Source: Halobacteriales archaeon QS_4_66_20
GTDB lineage: Archaea; Halobacteriota; Halobacteria; Halobacteriales; Haloarculaceae
Length of the DNA: 64,000 nucleotides
Direction of reading: 5' to 3'
NCBI GenBank assembly: GCA_003021015.1
Contig: PXRK01000078.1
Span: forward strand, 1-64,000
The translations under genes and the position numbers were made by a program. The stretch's first letter is position 1, and every line of letters starts with the position of its first letter. The notes below the pieces were generated by a model. The model had not been told where the DNA came from. It saw only the letters and a program-made list of their open reading frames with translations, and did not search any database. This document shows positions 25,226-32,486 of the stretch, piece by piece.

Positions 25226-25336
25226 ATAGTGATTGTTGTGATTATTTTCGGAGTCGCATCACATTCTCGGGAGTTTCACGGGCTGACACCGGAGTCTGAT
25301 GGGTCGACGGCGGTAAAGACTCACAACAATCACTAT
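25226..25336. mobile_element. 111-bp MITE-like element, copy 3
   Basis: Same 16-bp perfect ends and 111-bp length as the copies at 12720 and 17346, differing from copy 2 at a handful of positions. Its last base is the first plus-strand base of the pdxS stop codon complement, so the pdxS stop reads TGA then TAGTGATT. Confidence 0.85.
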
Positions 25337-26244
25337 CAAACGCCGCGGCCCTGCATCTTCTCCTCTTCTGGCAGGTCGACGTTTGCGTCGCCGGACATCC
25401 CCTGGCCGACGTTCTTGCTGATCTCGACGAGTTTCTCGGAGTCGTCCCAGTTGTTGACGGCCTCGACGATGGCCGACCCCATCGCACGGGGGTTCTCGGC
25501 GCCGAAGATGCCGGAGCCGACGAAGATACCGTCACAGCCGTGATGCATCATCAGCGCGGCGTCGGCGGGCGTCGCGATGCCGCCGGCGGCGAAGTTGACG
25601 ACCGGCAGGCGGCCCCGCTCGGCGGTTTCGTGGACCAGTTCGGCCGGCGCCTCGTGCTCGCGGGCCCACTTCTCACGCTCCTCGTGGCTCATCCCCTCGA
25701 GTTTGCGGATCGAGCCCTTGATGTTGCGCTGGTGGTGGACCGCCTGGTTGACGTCGCCGGTGCCGGCCTCGCCCTTGGTGCGGATCATCGCCGCGCCCTC
25801 GTCGATGCGGCGCAGCGCCTCGCCGAGGTTGCGCGCGCCGCAGACGAACGGCGCCGTGAACTCCCGCTTGTCGATGTGGTAGCGGCCGTCCGCGGGCGTC
25901 AGGACCTCGGACTCGTCGACCATATCGGCGCCCGCGGCTTCGAGGATCTGGGCCTCCTTGGTGTGGCCGATGCGCGCTTTCCCCATCACCGGGATCGACA
26001 CCTCGTCGATGATCCCCTGCAGCGACGCCGGATCGGCCATCCGGGCGACGCCGCCCCGCTTGCGGATGTCGGCCGGCACCGCTTCCAGGTTCATCACTGC
26101 CACCGCGCCCACGTCTTCGGCGATGCGGGCCTGCTCCGGGTTGACGACGTCCATGATCACGCCGCCCTTCTGCATCTTGGCGAAGCCGCGCTTGACCAGC
26201 TCCGTGCCCCGCTGTAACTCCTCGAGATCGGTCGCGTCGGACAT
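25336..26244 (-). CDS. pdxS: Pyridoxal 5'-phosphate synthase lyase subunit
   Basis: Encodes 302 residues. PdxS condenses ribose 5-phosphate, glyceraldehyde 3-phosphate and ammonia into PLP; ammonia comes from the glutaminase PdxT, which is not in this window. Family motifs are intact: [39 protein letters not shown] with the catalytic lysines, [14 protein letters not shown], and [18 protein letters not shown]. Length is normal. Confidence 0.97.
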   Translation of the reverse strand: MSDATDLEELQRGTELVKRGFAKMQKGGVIMDVVNPEQARIAEDVGAVAVMNLEAVPADIRKRGGVARMADPASLQGIIDEVSIPVMGKARIGHTKEAQILEAAGADMVDESEVLTPADGRYHIDKREFTAPFVCGARNLGEALRRIDEGAAMIRTKGEAGTGDVNQAVHHQRNIKGSIRKLEGMSHEEREKWAREHEAPAELVHETAERGRLPVVNFAAGGIATPADAALMMHHGCDGIFVGSGIFGAENPRAMGSAIVEAVNNWDDSEKLVEISKNVGQGMSGDANVDLPEEEKMQGRGV

Positions 26245-26284
26245 ATCTCCCAGTTGGTCTGGATCTACTTAACGCGTGTCGTTC

Positions 26285-26387
26285 ATACTGGTGGCTGTAC
26301 TTCGTTTGCTCACCAGTCTCTGCGGAGACAGACCCGTTCCGCCTGGATTCTCAATTCGAGTGTTCACGTACGTACAGCCACCAGTAT
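26285..26387. mobile_element. 103-bp MITE-like element with ATACTGGTGGCTGTAC ends
   Basis: Perfect 16-bp inverted ends ATACTGGTGGCTGTAC / GTACAGCCACCAGTAT. The right half recurs at about 22830-22879. The right edge coincides with the stop codon of the HAD gene. It encodes nothing. Confidence 0.75.
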
Positions 26388-27067
26388 CAGTCCTCGGCGG
26401 CCGCGGTCCCGCGGACGATGTCGGCGACGTCTTCGAGGCTCTCGACCTCGTAGGTGGGCTCTCGGCCGAGGGACACGTCGGCGTTGTGCTCGCGGCGGAT
26501 GAAGGCGGTGTCGACGCCGGCGCGCTCGCCGGCGACCACGTCGCTCTCCCGGTCGCCGACGTACAGCGGTTCGCTCACGCCGAGGTCCTCCATCACCGAT
26601 TCGAGAAAGACCGGCTCGGGCTTTTTCCGTTCGAGGCTGTCGACGTGTGGCTCGCGGGCCTGTATCGCTGCGAACTGCTCCGTGAGTTCGTACTGTTCGG
26701 CAATGAACTCGACGACGCGGCGCTGGTTGTTGCTCACGATGCCGGTGGGGACCTCCAGGCCGGCGAGGACGCCCGCGTCGGGGTAGGGCTGTTTGCCGCC
26801 GTCGCGGGCCGCCTCGCGGAGGGTGTCGGCGAGGTTGTCGTCACGGTGGCGCCACAGCGTCGCGTGGTCGACGCCGTGGTGTTCGCTCAGAGAGACGAGT
26901 TCGTCGTAGGTGGGGCCGAACGCGACCAGCTCGACGTGGTCGTCCTCGGGCGCGTCGACGCCGACAGCCGCGAAGGCGTCGAGGGCTGCCTGGCGCACGG
27001 GGGCGCTGTCGAGGACGTCGACGACGACGCCGTCGTGGTCGAGCAGGAGGGAGTCGTACCCCCCCAT
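26387..27067 (-). CDS. HAD family hydrolase
   Basis: Encodes 226 residues from the ATG at 27067 (MGGYDSLLLDHDGVVVDV). The nucleophile and acid aspartates sit in LLDHDGVV, motif II is GIVSNNQ, the lysine is in ERKKPEPVF, and motif IV is YVGDRESDVVAGERAGV. The cap is helical, as in phosphoglycolate-phosphatase-like HADs; the substrate is not predictable. The stop TGA is followed by TACTGGTGGC, the start of the palindromic element. It lies 1 nt downstream of the DUF151 gene, probably cotranscribed. Confidence 0.9.
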   Translation of the reverse strand: MGGYDSLLLDHDGVVVDVLDSAPVRQAALDAFAAVGVDAPEDDHVELVAFGPTYDELVSLSEHHGVDHATLWRHRDDNLADTLREAARDGGKQPYPDAGVLAGLEVPTGIVSNNQRRVVEFIAEQYELTEQFAAIQAREPHVDSLERKKPEPVFLESVMEDLGVSEPLYVGDRESDVVAGERAGVDTAFIRREHNADVSLGREPTYEVESLEDVADIVRGTAAAED

Positions 27068-27068
27068 G

Positions 27069-27548
27069 CTATCGCATTCCGAACGGGTCGTCGCCGACGC
27101 CCGGGTCGTCGTCCTCCTCGGTCTCGAACGCTTCGGGTGGCCGGCCCGCCTTCTCGACGACATCGTCGGTGACGATCAGCGGGCAGTCGACCCGCAGCGA
27201 CAGCGCGATGCCGTCGGAGGGCCGGGCGTCGAAGACAGCCTGCTTGCGCTCGCCGCCGTGGTACTGTTCGGTGTCGATCTTGGCGTAGAAGGTGCCGTCG
27301 GCGAGGTCGTCGATGCGCACGCGGTCGATGGCGGCGCCGAACTCCGCGACCATCTCGACGAACAGGTCGTGGGTGAGCGGCCGCTCGAACGGCTCGCCGT
27401 CGAGCGCGAGCTGCATCGACTGGGCCTGGTCTTTGCTCACGAAGATCGGGATGAGCTCGCCACGGGATTCGAGAATGACAACCGGCGTGCCAGGGCCCTC
27501 CTCGCTGACGCCGATGCCGACGCCCTCCACTGTAGCTTCGTGTTCCAT
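27069..27548 (-). CDS. DUF151 (bifunctional nuclease-type) protein
   Basis: Encodes 159 residues from the ATG at 27548 (MEHEATVEGVGIG). The DUF151 domain includes ESRGELIPIFVSKDQAQSM, RPLTHDLFVEMV and ARPSDGIALSLRV. Plant and bacterial members have been reported as nucleases; activity here is unproven. The C-terminus is an acidic tail. It forms a likely operon with the HAD gene. Confidence 0.9.
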   Translation of the reverse strand: MEHEATVEGVGIGVSEEGPGTPVVILESRGELIPIFVSKDQAQSMQLALDGEPFERPLTHDLFVEMVAEFGAAIDRVRIDDLADGTFYAKIDTEQYHGGERKQAVFDARPSDGIALSLRVDCPLIVTDDVVEKAGRPPEAFETEEDDDPGVGDDPFGMR

Positions 27549-27619
27549 GCTTCGTCTATTCGCCCGTGGACGCAAAAGCCTGTTCTCCGGGGCGAACGGT
27601 AGCCTGCCAGCAATCAGTA

Positions 27620-27856
27620 TCAGAGCAGCAGGTCGTCGGCCGCCCGTCTGGCGGCCAGCACCGCGTCCTCGGCGACCTGTTCGGCGTCGCCGGGGGCGTC
27701 GAGGTAGACGTCGACGTCGAGCTGTCCGTCCTCGAACGTCACAGTGACGTCGACATCGCGTAGCTCACTCTGTGAATACCGCGAAAAGACGACGTTCTCC
27801 GCGGCCGACGCAGCCGCCTGGACGACCGCTTCGTCGTCGGGGTCGTCCGCGCCCAT
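27620..27856 (-). CDS. DUF3194 family protein
   Basis: Encodes 78 residues ([20 protein letters not shown]...). This small archaeal family is regularly found next to prefoldin beta. Here its ATG overlaps the pfdB stop by one base (TAATG), so the two are coupled. It has an alpha-helical N-terminus and an amphipathic strand (DVDVTVTFEDGQLDVDVYLD). No function is known. The stop is followed by TACTGATTGC. Confidence 0.85.
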   Translation of the reverse strand: MGADDPDDEAVVQAAASAAENVVFSRYSQSELRDVDVTVTFEDGQLDVDVYLDAPGDAEQVAEDAVLAARRAADDLLL

Positions 27857-28245
27857 TATGCGCCGCCGGCGCCGCCGAGGCCGCCGCCCGGTCCGCCGCC
27901 GAGCATCTGCTGGAGCCCCTCCTGAAGCTCCTCGAACTGTTCCTGGACGCGCTCCTCCTGCTTCTGGAGGGTGTCGACGCGCACTTCGAGGCTGTTGACC
28001 TTCTCCTCGAGGGCGTTTTCGGCGGTCCCGTAGTCTGTCTCGACCAGCAGCTCGCCGAGCTGGCGGTACATCTGCGTGTCGGGGTCGATGTCATCAAGCT
28101 CCTCGAGGGCGGTCTTGGACTCGGTGAGCTGTGTCTCTGCCTGCTGTTTCTGTGCGGCGACCTGCTGTGCGGTCTCCTGGAGGTCCTGCAACTCCTCGAT
28201 TTTCTCCTGTGCTTCCGGCGGAAGATTACCCTGCATATCAGTCAT
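27856..28245 (-). CDS. pfdB: Prefoldin subunit beta
   Basis: Encodes 129 residues. Prefoldin is a hexameric cytoplasmic chaperone (two alpha, four beta) that passes unfolded proteins to the thermosome. Two long coiled-coil helices flank a short hairpin ([19 protein letters not shown]), and the N-terminus [17 protein letters not shown] is characteristic. The C-terminus is Gly-rich ([16 protein letters not shown]). It is part of the operon running rpl37ae to DUF3194. Confidence 0.95.
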   Translation of the reverse strand: MTDMQGNLPPEAQEKIEELQDLQETAQQVAAQKQQAETQLTESKTALEELDDIDPDTQMYRQLGELLVETDYGTAENALEEKVNSLEVRVDTLQKQEERVQEQFEELQEGLQQMLGGGPGGGLGGAGGA

Positions 28246-28281
28246 CTCGGGACCCGGACTGTTAAACCCACGGAAGCGTAG

Positions 28282-28536
28282 TCACCGTGTCGCGGCACCG
28301 GCTTGCTCGGCGACTGACACCAGCGATAGCCAGGTGTTCGCCGCGGCACGGAGCGCCACCAGGTCCCGCGCCTCGATGGTCAGGCGGAGTTCAGCGGCCT
28401 CCCGGTCGAGTCGCGTTCGGCTGCGCTCGTCGTCGATGTCGCCGATTTCGGGCGTGATCGCCCGCTCGACGCGGCGGGCACGCTGTGGGGTCGCGTAGGT
28501 CAGCGAGAGAAGCGTTTCGTGATCGTACGCGGACAC
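28282..28536 (-). CDS. pcc1: KEOPS complex subunit Pcc1
   Basis: Encodes 84 residues from a GTG start that overlaps the rpoP stop by one base (TAGTG). Pcc1 is the dimerising subunit of KEOPS, which makes t6A at tRNA position 37. The visible fold is strand-helix with RARRVERAITPEIGDIDDERSRT and the conserved LRAAANTWLSLVSVAE helix. It sits in an information-processing operon, and the t6A methylthiotransferase at 10316 uses its product. Confidence 0.9.
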   Translation of the reverse strand: MSAYDHETLLSLTYATPQRARRVERAITPEIGDIDDERSRTRLDREAAELRLTIEARDLVALRAAANTWLSLVSVAEQAGAATR

Positions 28537-28670
28537 TATTCGACGTTGATTTCTTTGACGTCGCGGCTCCGCTCTTTCAGGAGGACGCGGTGGCCGCAGT
28601 AAGGACAGCGCACCCCGCCGTACTCGTCGAGCGTGACGTCACGCTTGCAGCGGGAGCATTTGTAGCTCAT
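28536..28670 (-). CDS. rpoP: DNA-directed RNA polymerase subunit P
   Basis: Encodes 44 residues: [16 protein letters not shown], then [14 protein letters not shown], then a basic-acidic tail ending INVE. The two CxxC pairs form the zinc ribbon of archaeal Rpo12 (eukaryotic Rpb12). The start overlaps the rpl37ae stop as ATGA and its stop overlaps the pcc1 GTG, so the three genes are tightly coupled. Confidence 0.93.
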   Translation of the reverse strand: MSYKCSRCKRDVTLDEYGGVRCPYCGHRVLLKERSRDVKEINVE

Positions 28671-28945
28671 TCGTCGTCGTCCTCGTCGTCCTCTTCGAGT
28701 GCAGCGCGGATCGACCGCGTGACGGTCTTGCCGGCCGGCGTCTGGGGCGTGTAGGCGCCGCCGGTGAACGTCTCGCCGGTCTCCTCGTTGACCCAGATGC
28801 CGGTTCCGACCCGCTTGACGTCGTCGCCGTCGACCTGGGAGTTGCGCATCTCCCGCTCGATCTCGGCGACGCGGCGCCGAGCAACGCGCCCGTATCGCGC
28901 GCCGAAGCGGCCTGCGCTCCCCGTCCGGTTTTCCTGTTTGCTCAT
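28667..28945 (-). CDS. rpl37ae: Large ribosomal subunit protein L37Ae (eL43), zinc-less form
   Basis: Encodes 92 residues. The N-terminus [22 protein letters not shown] is the family signature, and [19 protein letters not shown] marks the core. The family usually carries a four-cysteine zinc finger flanking GTGIW; this protein contains no cysteine, with [10 protein letters not shown] and VNEETG in those positions. The acidic C-terminal tail is haloarchaeal. It is the first gene of the operon rpl37ae-rpoP-pcc1-pfdB-DUF3194. Confidence 0.92.
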   Translation of the reverse strand: MSKQENRTGSAGRFGARYGRVARRRVAEIEREMRNSQVDGDDVKRVGTGIWVNEETGETFTGGAYTPQTPAGKTVTRSIRAALEEDDEDDDE

Positions 28946-29316
28946 AGTACTACACCGTCGGCCGAGCGGGCAGATAAACCCTGCGAGTTCGGTTGAGTCG
29001 CTCGGAGCGTCTCTCGCTTCGCTCGCCTATACACCGGACGTGATTTGTCTAAGATATCTCGACACAGATCGGGACTTCCAGGGTCGATAACGCTGCTACT
29101 CCATGAGAGCTCCGAGGCGATCTTTCCGGCCTGCCGGCTGGTCACCCCGGGCCGCGGTCCCCTCGAAGCGCGGCCCCCTTCATGCCCCTTCGGGGTGCTA
29201 CTTGCCGTCGTCGGGGTCGTTCTCGGACGGGCGCTCCCGCGCCCGGTTTTGCTCTCAAATACAGCCAGTTTGGATGTAGGTATATCGAATTAATTCCGGC
29301 TAAGCTGTATTAGAGA
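28946..29316. other. Gene-free region bordering the restriction island
   Basis: No credible gene. From 29029 it holds a repeat copy beginning ATACACCGGACGTGAT with the internal block ATCTCGACACAG...GGTCGATA shared with 2735-2893. A GC-rich hairpin-like stretch at 29150-29190 (GGGCCGCGGTCCCC / GCGCGGCCC) could act as a terminator. Sequence from about 29260 turns AT-rich, marking the left side of the island. Confidence 0.5.
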
Positions 29317-29326
29317 ACATATATGT
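29317..29326 (+). promoter_or_regulatory. TATA box for the nuclease-like gene
   Basis: ACATATATGT, centred about 25 nt before the ATG at 29347, in an AT-rich stretch. Confidence 0.5.
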
Positions 29327-29346
29327 AACGTCCGTTCGGCGGACAT

Positions 29347-30066
29347 ATGGAACGACCTGAGTTTCAGGACAACTATTTCAACCCGAATGCAAACCTTCCG
29401 TATGGTGTCACTCCAGAGGAGGTCGGGGAGGCTATCCGGGAGTTCTACGACTTCTATGGTGACTTGAACGAATTTCTGCTCGCGGAGGACCACGGCCGGC
29501 TGGAAACTGTCCTACGGGCGAATAACGCCCTGAGCGACTTCGTGGGGAACGTCGCCACAGAAGAACTGGCGAACGTCTCCGATGCACTCATAGTAAACCA
29601 GAAGCCGGACGGGTTTCCCGACTTACTCCCGCTCGATAACGACGAATACGCCGCGGAGGACTATGATATTCACCACGGAGAAGAAGGTATAGAGACAAAG
29701 TGCAGTAAGTCGAATGGAGGCTGGCAGGCTCATAATAACGAATCAGCATGGTTCATCGTTTTCCGGTACATCCGCGGGGACCCGGAGGAAACTATCGAAG
29801 ATATGGAGCCGATACGGTTCGTGCAAGTGTTGGCGGCGAATCTCGATGAGGATGACTGGAGCCATAGCGGGCGGTCCAATGAATCGCGTCGGACCATTAC
29901 GAGTAGTATCGTAGGTAGCGGAATGCACAAACTTCGTAGTAATCCGATATATGAGGATCCTGACGCGATTACGGGACGCGGGGAGAAGAAAATCGAATAC
30001 CTCCAGCGCCACGCTGCGTTTAACCCGACGTTCGCGGACGAACACCCCGAGTACGTAACCGAATAG
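29347..30066 (+). CDS. Putative type II restriction endonuclease (PD-(D/E)XK type)
   Basis: Encodes 239 residues. I do not recognise a named family, but a PD-(D/E)XK arrangement is visible: PD at 91-92 (GFPDLLPL), then ETK at 116-118 (GIETKCSK), with predicted strands around them and a following polar segment QAHNNES. Codon use includes TTA, ATA and AGT codons rare in the neighbours, and local GC is lower, indicating transfer. It converges on a DNA methyltransferase 28 nt away, the normal context of a type II restriction enzyme. The recognition site cannot be inferred. Confidence 0.7.
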   Translation: MERPEFQDNYFNPNANLPYGVTPEEVGEAIREFYDFYGDLNEFLLAEDHGRLETVLRANNALSDFVGNVATEELANVSDALIVNQKPDGFPDLLPLDNDEYAAEDYDIHHGEEGIETKCSKSNGGWQAHNNESAWFIVFRYIRGDPEETIEDMEPIRFVQVLAANLDEDDWSHSGRSNESRRTITSSIVGSGMHKLRSNPIYEDPDAITGRGEKKIEYLQRHAAFNPTFADEHPEYVTE

Positions 30067-30094
30067 ACCAGTCTTGATGAGGTGTGAATGAGCG

Positions 30095-31048
30095 TCAGGA
30101 GAAGTCCGTGAGCGAAGCGGAGTCGTCGCCCTGCTGAGCGAAGTCGCCCCGGGTTTCGACCGGCGTATCTACTTCCGCGAGATTCGGAATGGCGTTCTCG
30201 GCCATGTTGAAGAACGTATCATCCAGTTCGATGCCGATAGCGTTGTACTCGAGCGCGTGAACGGCAGCGATAGTCGAACCCGATCCCATGAACGGGTCGA
30301 GTATAACGCCCTTCTGGAGGGGCAGGGCGGCATGGCATAGTTCACGCATGAGATACTGAGGTTTCAGATTCGGGTGCGCCTCCGCGTCGTCAGGGTCGGG
30401 GTGAGCGTTCTTGACTATCTCCGTCTCCGCCTTCGGAGTCTTTCCGTCCTCCAGTAGGTCTGTGAACGGTCGTTCTTCGGACTCACGGCGAAGCCCACCT
30501 GTTTGCCATGTATCTAGCGTATCCTGTAACCGGCCGTCGAGCGGCTTGCGGTAGAGGAGCCACGGCTCCCAATAGACTCGGGGCATCGAGGAAACCATAT
30601 CGTATCGCTCATGCGCCCCCTTTGGTCGGTCGCCTCCACGGAGCGTTTTCGTTTTCCGAACCAGCACGTCACGCCGCTCCAGCCCGGCTTCGTCCAACTG
30701 CTTAGACACTTCATGCATGAGTAATTGAGTCGTAGCGACGAACATATGGCCACCCGGGCGAAGGACCCGCTCGACGGCTTCCCCGAAGGTCTTAAAGAAG
30801 TTACGTAGTTTTTCCTTATCACTATCGGATAGGACCGTGAACCGGGGTAACGGCTTCCGTTTATTCCCATCCAGTTCGGGAGGGATACGCCACACGCCAC
30901 CTTTCCCCTCGCGCATCTTCTCGACGTTCGCGGTTTCAAATTCGACCACGCCGTATGGTGGGTCCGTCACTACAGCGTGTATCGAATTTTCGTCGTACTC
31001 TTCCTCTAAGACCTGAAACGCATTCCCATGATGGAGGTCATATCCCAT
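30095..31048 (-). CDS. Site-specific DNA methyltransferase (N4/N6, beta class)
   Basis: Encodes 317 residues from the ATG at 31048 (MGYDLHHGNAFQVLEEE); a longer frame upstream runs across the divergent promoter and is rejected. The catalytic motif DPPYG is at 29-33 and the AdoMet-binding motif DPFMGSGST at about 251-259. This order, catalytic motif first, defines beta-class amino-methyltransferases modifying adenine N6 or cytosine N4. The middle region should hold target recognition. It would protect the host against the neighbouring nuclease. Codon use is atypical for the window. Confidence 0.9.
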   Translation of the reverse strand: MGYDLHHGNAFQVLEEEYDENSIHAVVTDPPYGVVEFETANVEKMREGKGGVWRIPPELDGNKRKPLPRFTVLSDSDKEKLRNFFKTFGEAVERVLRPGGHMFVATTQLLMHEVSKQLDEAGLERRDVLVRKTKTLRGGDRPKGAHERYDMVSSMPRVYWEPWLLYRKPLDGRLQDTLDTWQTGGLRRESEERPFTDLLEDGKTPKAETEIVKNAHPDPDDAEAHPNLKPQYLMRELCHAALPLQKGVILDPFMGSGSTIAAVHALEYNAIGIELDDTFFNMAENAIPNLAEVDTPVETRGDFAQQGDDSASLTDFS

Positions 31049-31132
31049 TATTGAACACCTGCCTTTGGGGCCTCTTATTCCCTCTCTTTCGTTTGAACCT
31101 AGGGGTGTAAGTAGATAGCGGTAGAATGTAGG

Positions 31133-31140
31133 TATAAATT
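31133..31140 (+). promoter_or_regulatory. TATA box for the winged-helix gene in the island
   Basis: TATAAATT centred about 33 nt before the ATG at 31169. A divergent GAATAAG at 31074-31080 is placed about 29 nt before the methyltransferase ATG. Confidence 0.5.
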
Positions 31141-31168
31141 TGTCATTACGTGAGTAACCCGAAGAACG

Positions 31169-31462
31169 ATGGGACAGGTCGAGGAGGACGCTTCCTACGT
31201 AATTCGCTCTCCCCACCGAACTGACGTACTCGGTCGTCTCGCCAAGGGTAATGCAATTCCAGCCCAAATACGCGAGGATACCGGGCAAGAATATTCGCGT
31301 ATCACCGATGCCGTAAACTCTCTGCGCGGCCGCGGCCTGGTAGAACTCCTTGTCCCCGACGAGACTAAGCGTGGTCGAATGTACGGTATCACGAACCGGG
31401 GAGAGGAGGTATGGGAGTATTTGCTGGAGAATAACATGGCCGAAGAACCTAACGCCGGATGA
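31169..31462 (+). CDS. Winged-helix DNA-binding protein, possible controller of the R-M genes
   Basis: Encodes 97 residues. A winged-helix fold is suggested by VIRSPHRTDVLGRLAKG, a recognition helix around YSRITDAVNSLRGRGLVEL, and the wing MYGITNRGEEVWEYLLE. Its position, divergent from the methyltransferase with about 120 bp between starts, and its small size suggest it regulates the module, as controller proteins do in other R-M systems; that is inference. It could instead be an unrelated haloarchaeal regulator carried along. Confidence 0.75.
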   Translation: MGQVEEDASYVIRSPHRTDVLGRLAKGNAIPAQIREDTGQEYSRITDAVNSLRGRGLVELLVPDETKRGRMYGITNRGEEVWEYLLENNMAEEPNAG

Positions 31463-31482
31463 ATTTTCGACTGAAGGCCCTT

Positions 31483-31690
31483 CTATAGCGAATTAATAGC
31501 GTTCCCGAGCGCCAGCGCGCCAGCCGCCGCGAGCACACCGACCGCGAGGATACCGTGTGAGCCGTCGGGCGGCAACTCGATCACGTCCCGCTCGAGGGGT
31601 GGTGTCACAACGCCAACACATCAGCCGGCGTCGAAGCGGTAACCCGACCGCTTGCTGGCGAACGAGCAGTGATACCGACGCACATGGACT
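31483..31690 (-). pseudogene. C-terminal remnant of a membrane-anchored protein
   Basis: A minus-strand frame encodes VVTPPLERDVIELPPDG followed by a hydrophobic helix GILAVGVLAAAGALALGNAI and a stop. Upstream the same frame continues as plausible coding (CSFASKRSGYRFDAG) but is broken by a TGA at 31621-31623, and no start is visible. It looks like the surviving 3' end of a secreted protein with a C-terminal anchor, cut off by the island. Otherwise 31463-31738 has no gene. Confidence 0.5.
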
Positions 31691-31738
31691 ACCTTTCACT
31701 CCGGAAATCGTAAGACACCGTTACTGTTTGAATCCAGA

Positions 31739-31747
31739 ATATAATTA
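31739..31747 (+). promoter_or_regulatory. TATA box for the halocyanin lipoprotein
   Basis: ATATAATTA about 33 nt before the ATG at 31776, in an AT-rich stretch. Confidence 0.5.
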
Positions 31748-31775
31748 TTGAGAGGGAAGGCTGAGGCCCCAACGC

Positions 31776-32444
31776 ATGAAGCGAAGAAAGCTTCTGGCTC
31801 TCGCTGGCGGGGCGGTATCGCTCGCCCTCGCCGGCTGTGCCGGAGACACCGACGAAGCGAACGGAGACAATCAAACGTCTGGGACCGATGACGAGGGCGG
31901 CGCGATGGACGACAACGCCACCGGCGACGACGCTGCCGGCGGCAACGGTGAAGACGGCACCGGCAACGGTGAAGACGGCACCGGCAGCGGCAACGAAACC
32001 GAGAACGGCGATGCCGGCGGCAACGGCGGTGCCGGCAACGTACCCAGCGAGGTCGACGACTACCTCTCGGAGGCAAGCGAGTACAACGGCTCCCTGGAGG
32101 ATATGACCGGCGAGGACGAAGCGACCGTCGAGGTCGGCGCCGGCAGCGACGGGCTGGCGTTCAGTCCCGCCGCCATCCAGGTCGATTCTGGCACGACCGT
32201 CACCTGGGAGTGGACCGGCGAAGGGGGCGCCCACAACGTCGTCCACGAAGACGGCGAGTTCGAGAGTGACCTCCAGGAAGAGGACGGCGCCACCTTCGAG
32301 CATACGTTCGAAGAGGAGGGCAACTTCCTCTACTACTGCAACCCCCACAGGAGTCAGGGGATGAAAGGTGCGGTCGTCGTCGGCAGTGGCGGTGGCGGCA
32401 CCGGCGGTAACGGTGGCGACAACAGTACCGGTCGCCTGAGCTAA
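31776..32444 (+). CDS. Halocyanin-type blue copper lipoprotein
   Basis: Encodes 222 residues. The signal (KRRKLLALAGGAVSLALAGC) ends in a lipobox with C21, so the mature protein is lipid-anchored outside the cell. An Asn/Gly/Asp linker (22-88) includes the duplicated unit GNGEDGTG. The copper domain has a full ligand set: H153, C188, H191, M196. A Gly-rich tail ends the chain. It should carry electrons on the outer face of the membrane. The domain is closely similar to those of the tandem protein at 24216. Confidence 0.92.
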   Translation: MKRRKLLALAGGAVSLALAGCAGDTDEANGDNQTSGTDDEGGAMDDNATGDDAAGGNGEDGTGNGEDGTGSGNETENGDAGGNGGAGNVPSEVDDYLSEASEYNGSLEDMTGEDEATVEVGAGSDGLAFSPAAIQVDSGTTVTWEWTGEGGAHNVVHEDGEFESDLQEEDGATFEHTFEEEGNFLYYCNPHRSQGMKGAVVVGSGGGGTGGNGGDNSTGRLS

Positions 32445-32486
32445 CTTTCAGGTAAGCCGAACCGCAGCAACTGGGTTCAGCCGGCG

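Noticed and set aside
29150-29190. Possible tRNA-like folding in the GC-rich stretch beside the R-M island
   Set aside because: Only a single hairpin forms; no T-loop, anticodon arm or CCA-adjacent acceptor stem can be drawn.
31049-31288. N-terminal extension of the DNA methyltransferase
   Set aside because: It would read through the divergent promoter and the winged-helix gene; the ATG at 31048 gives the standard motif spacing.
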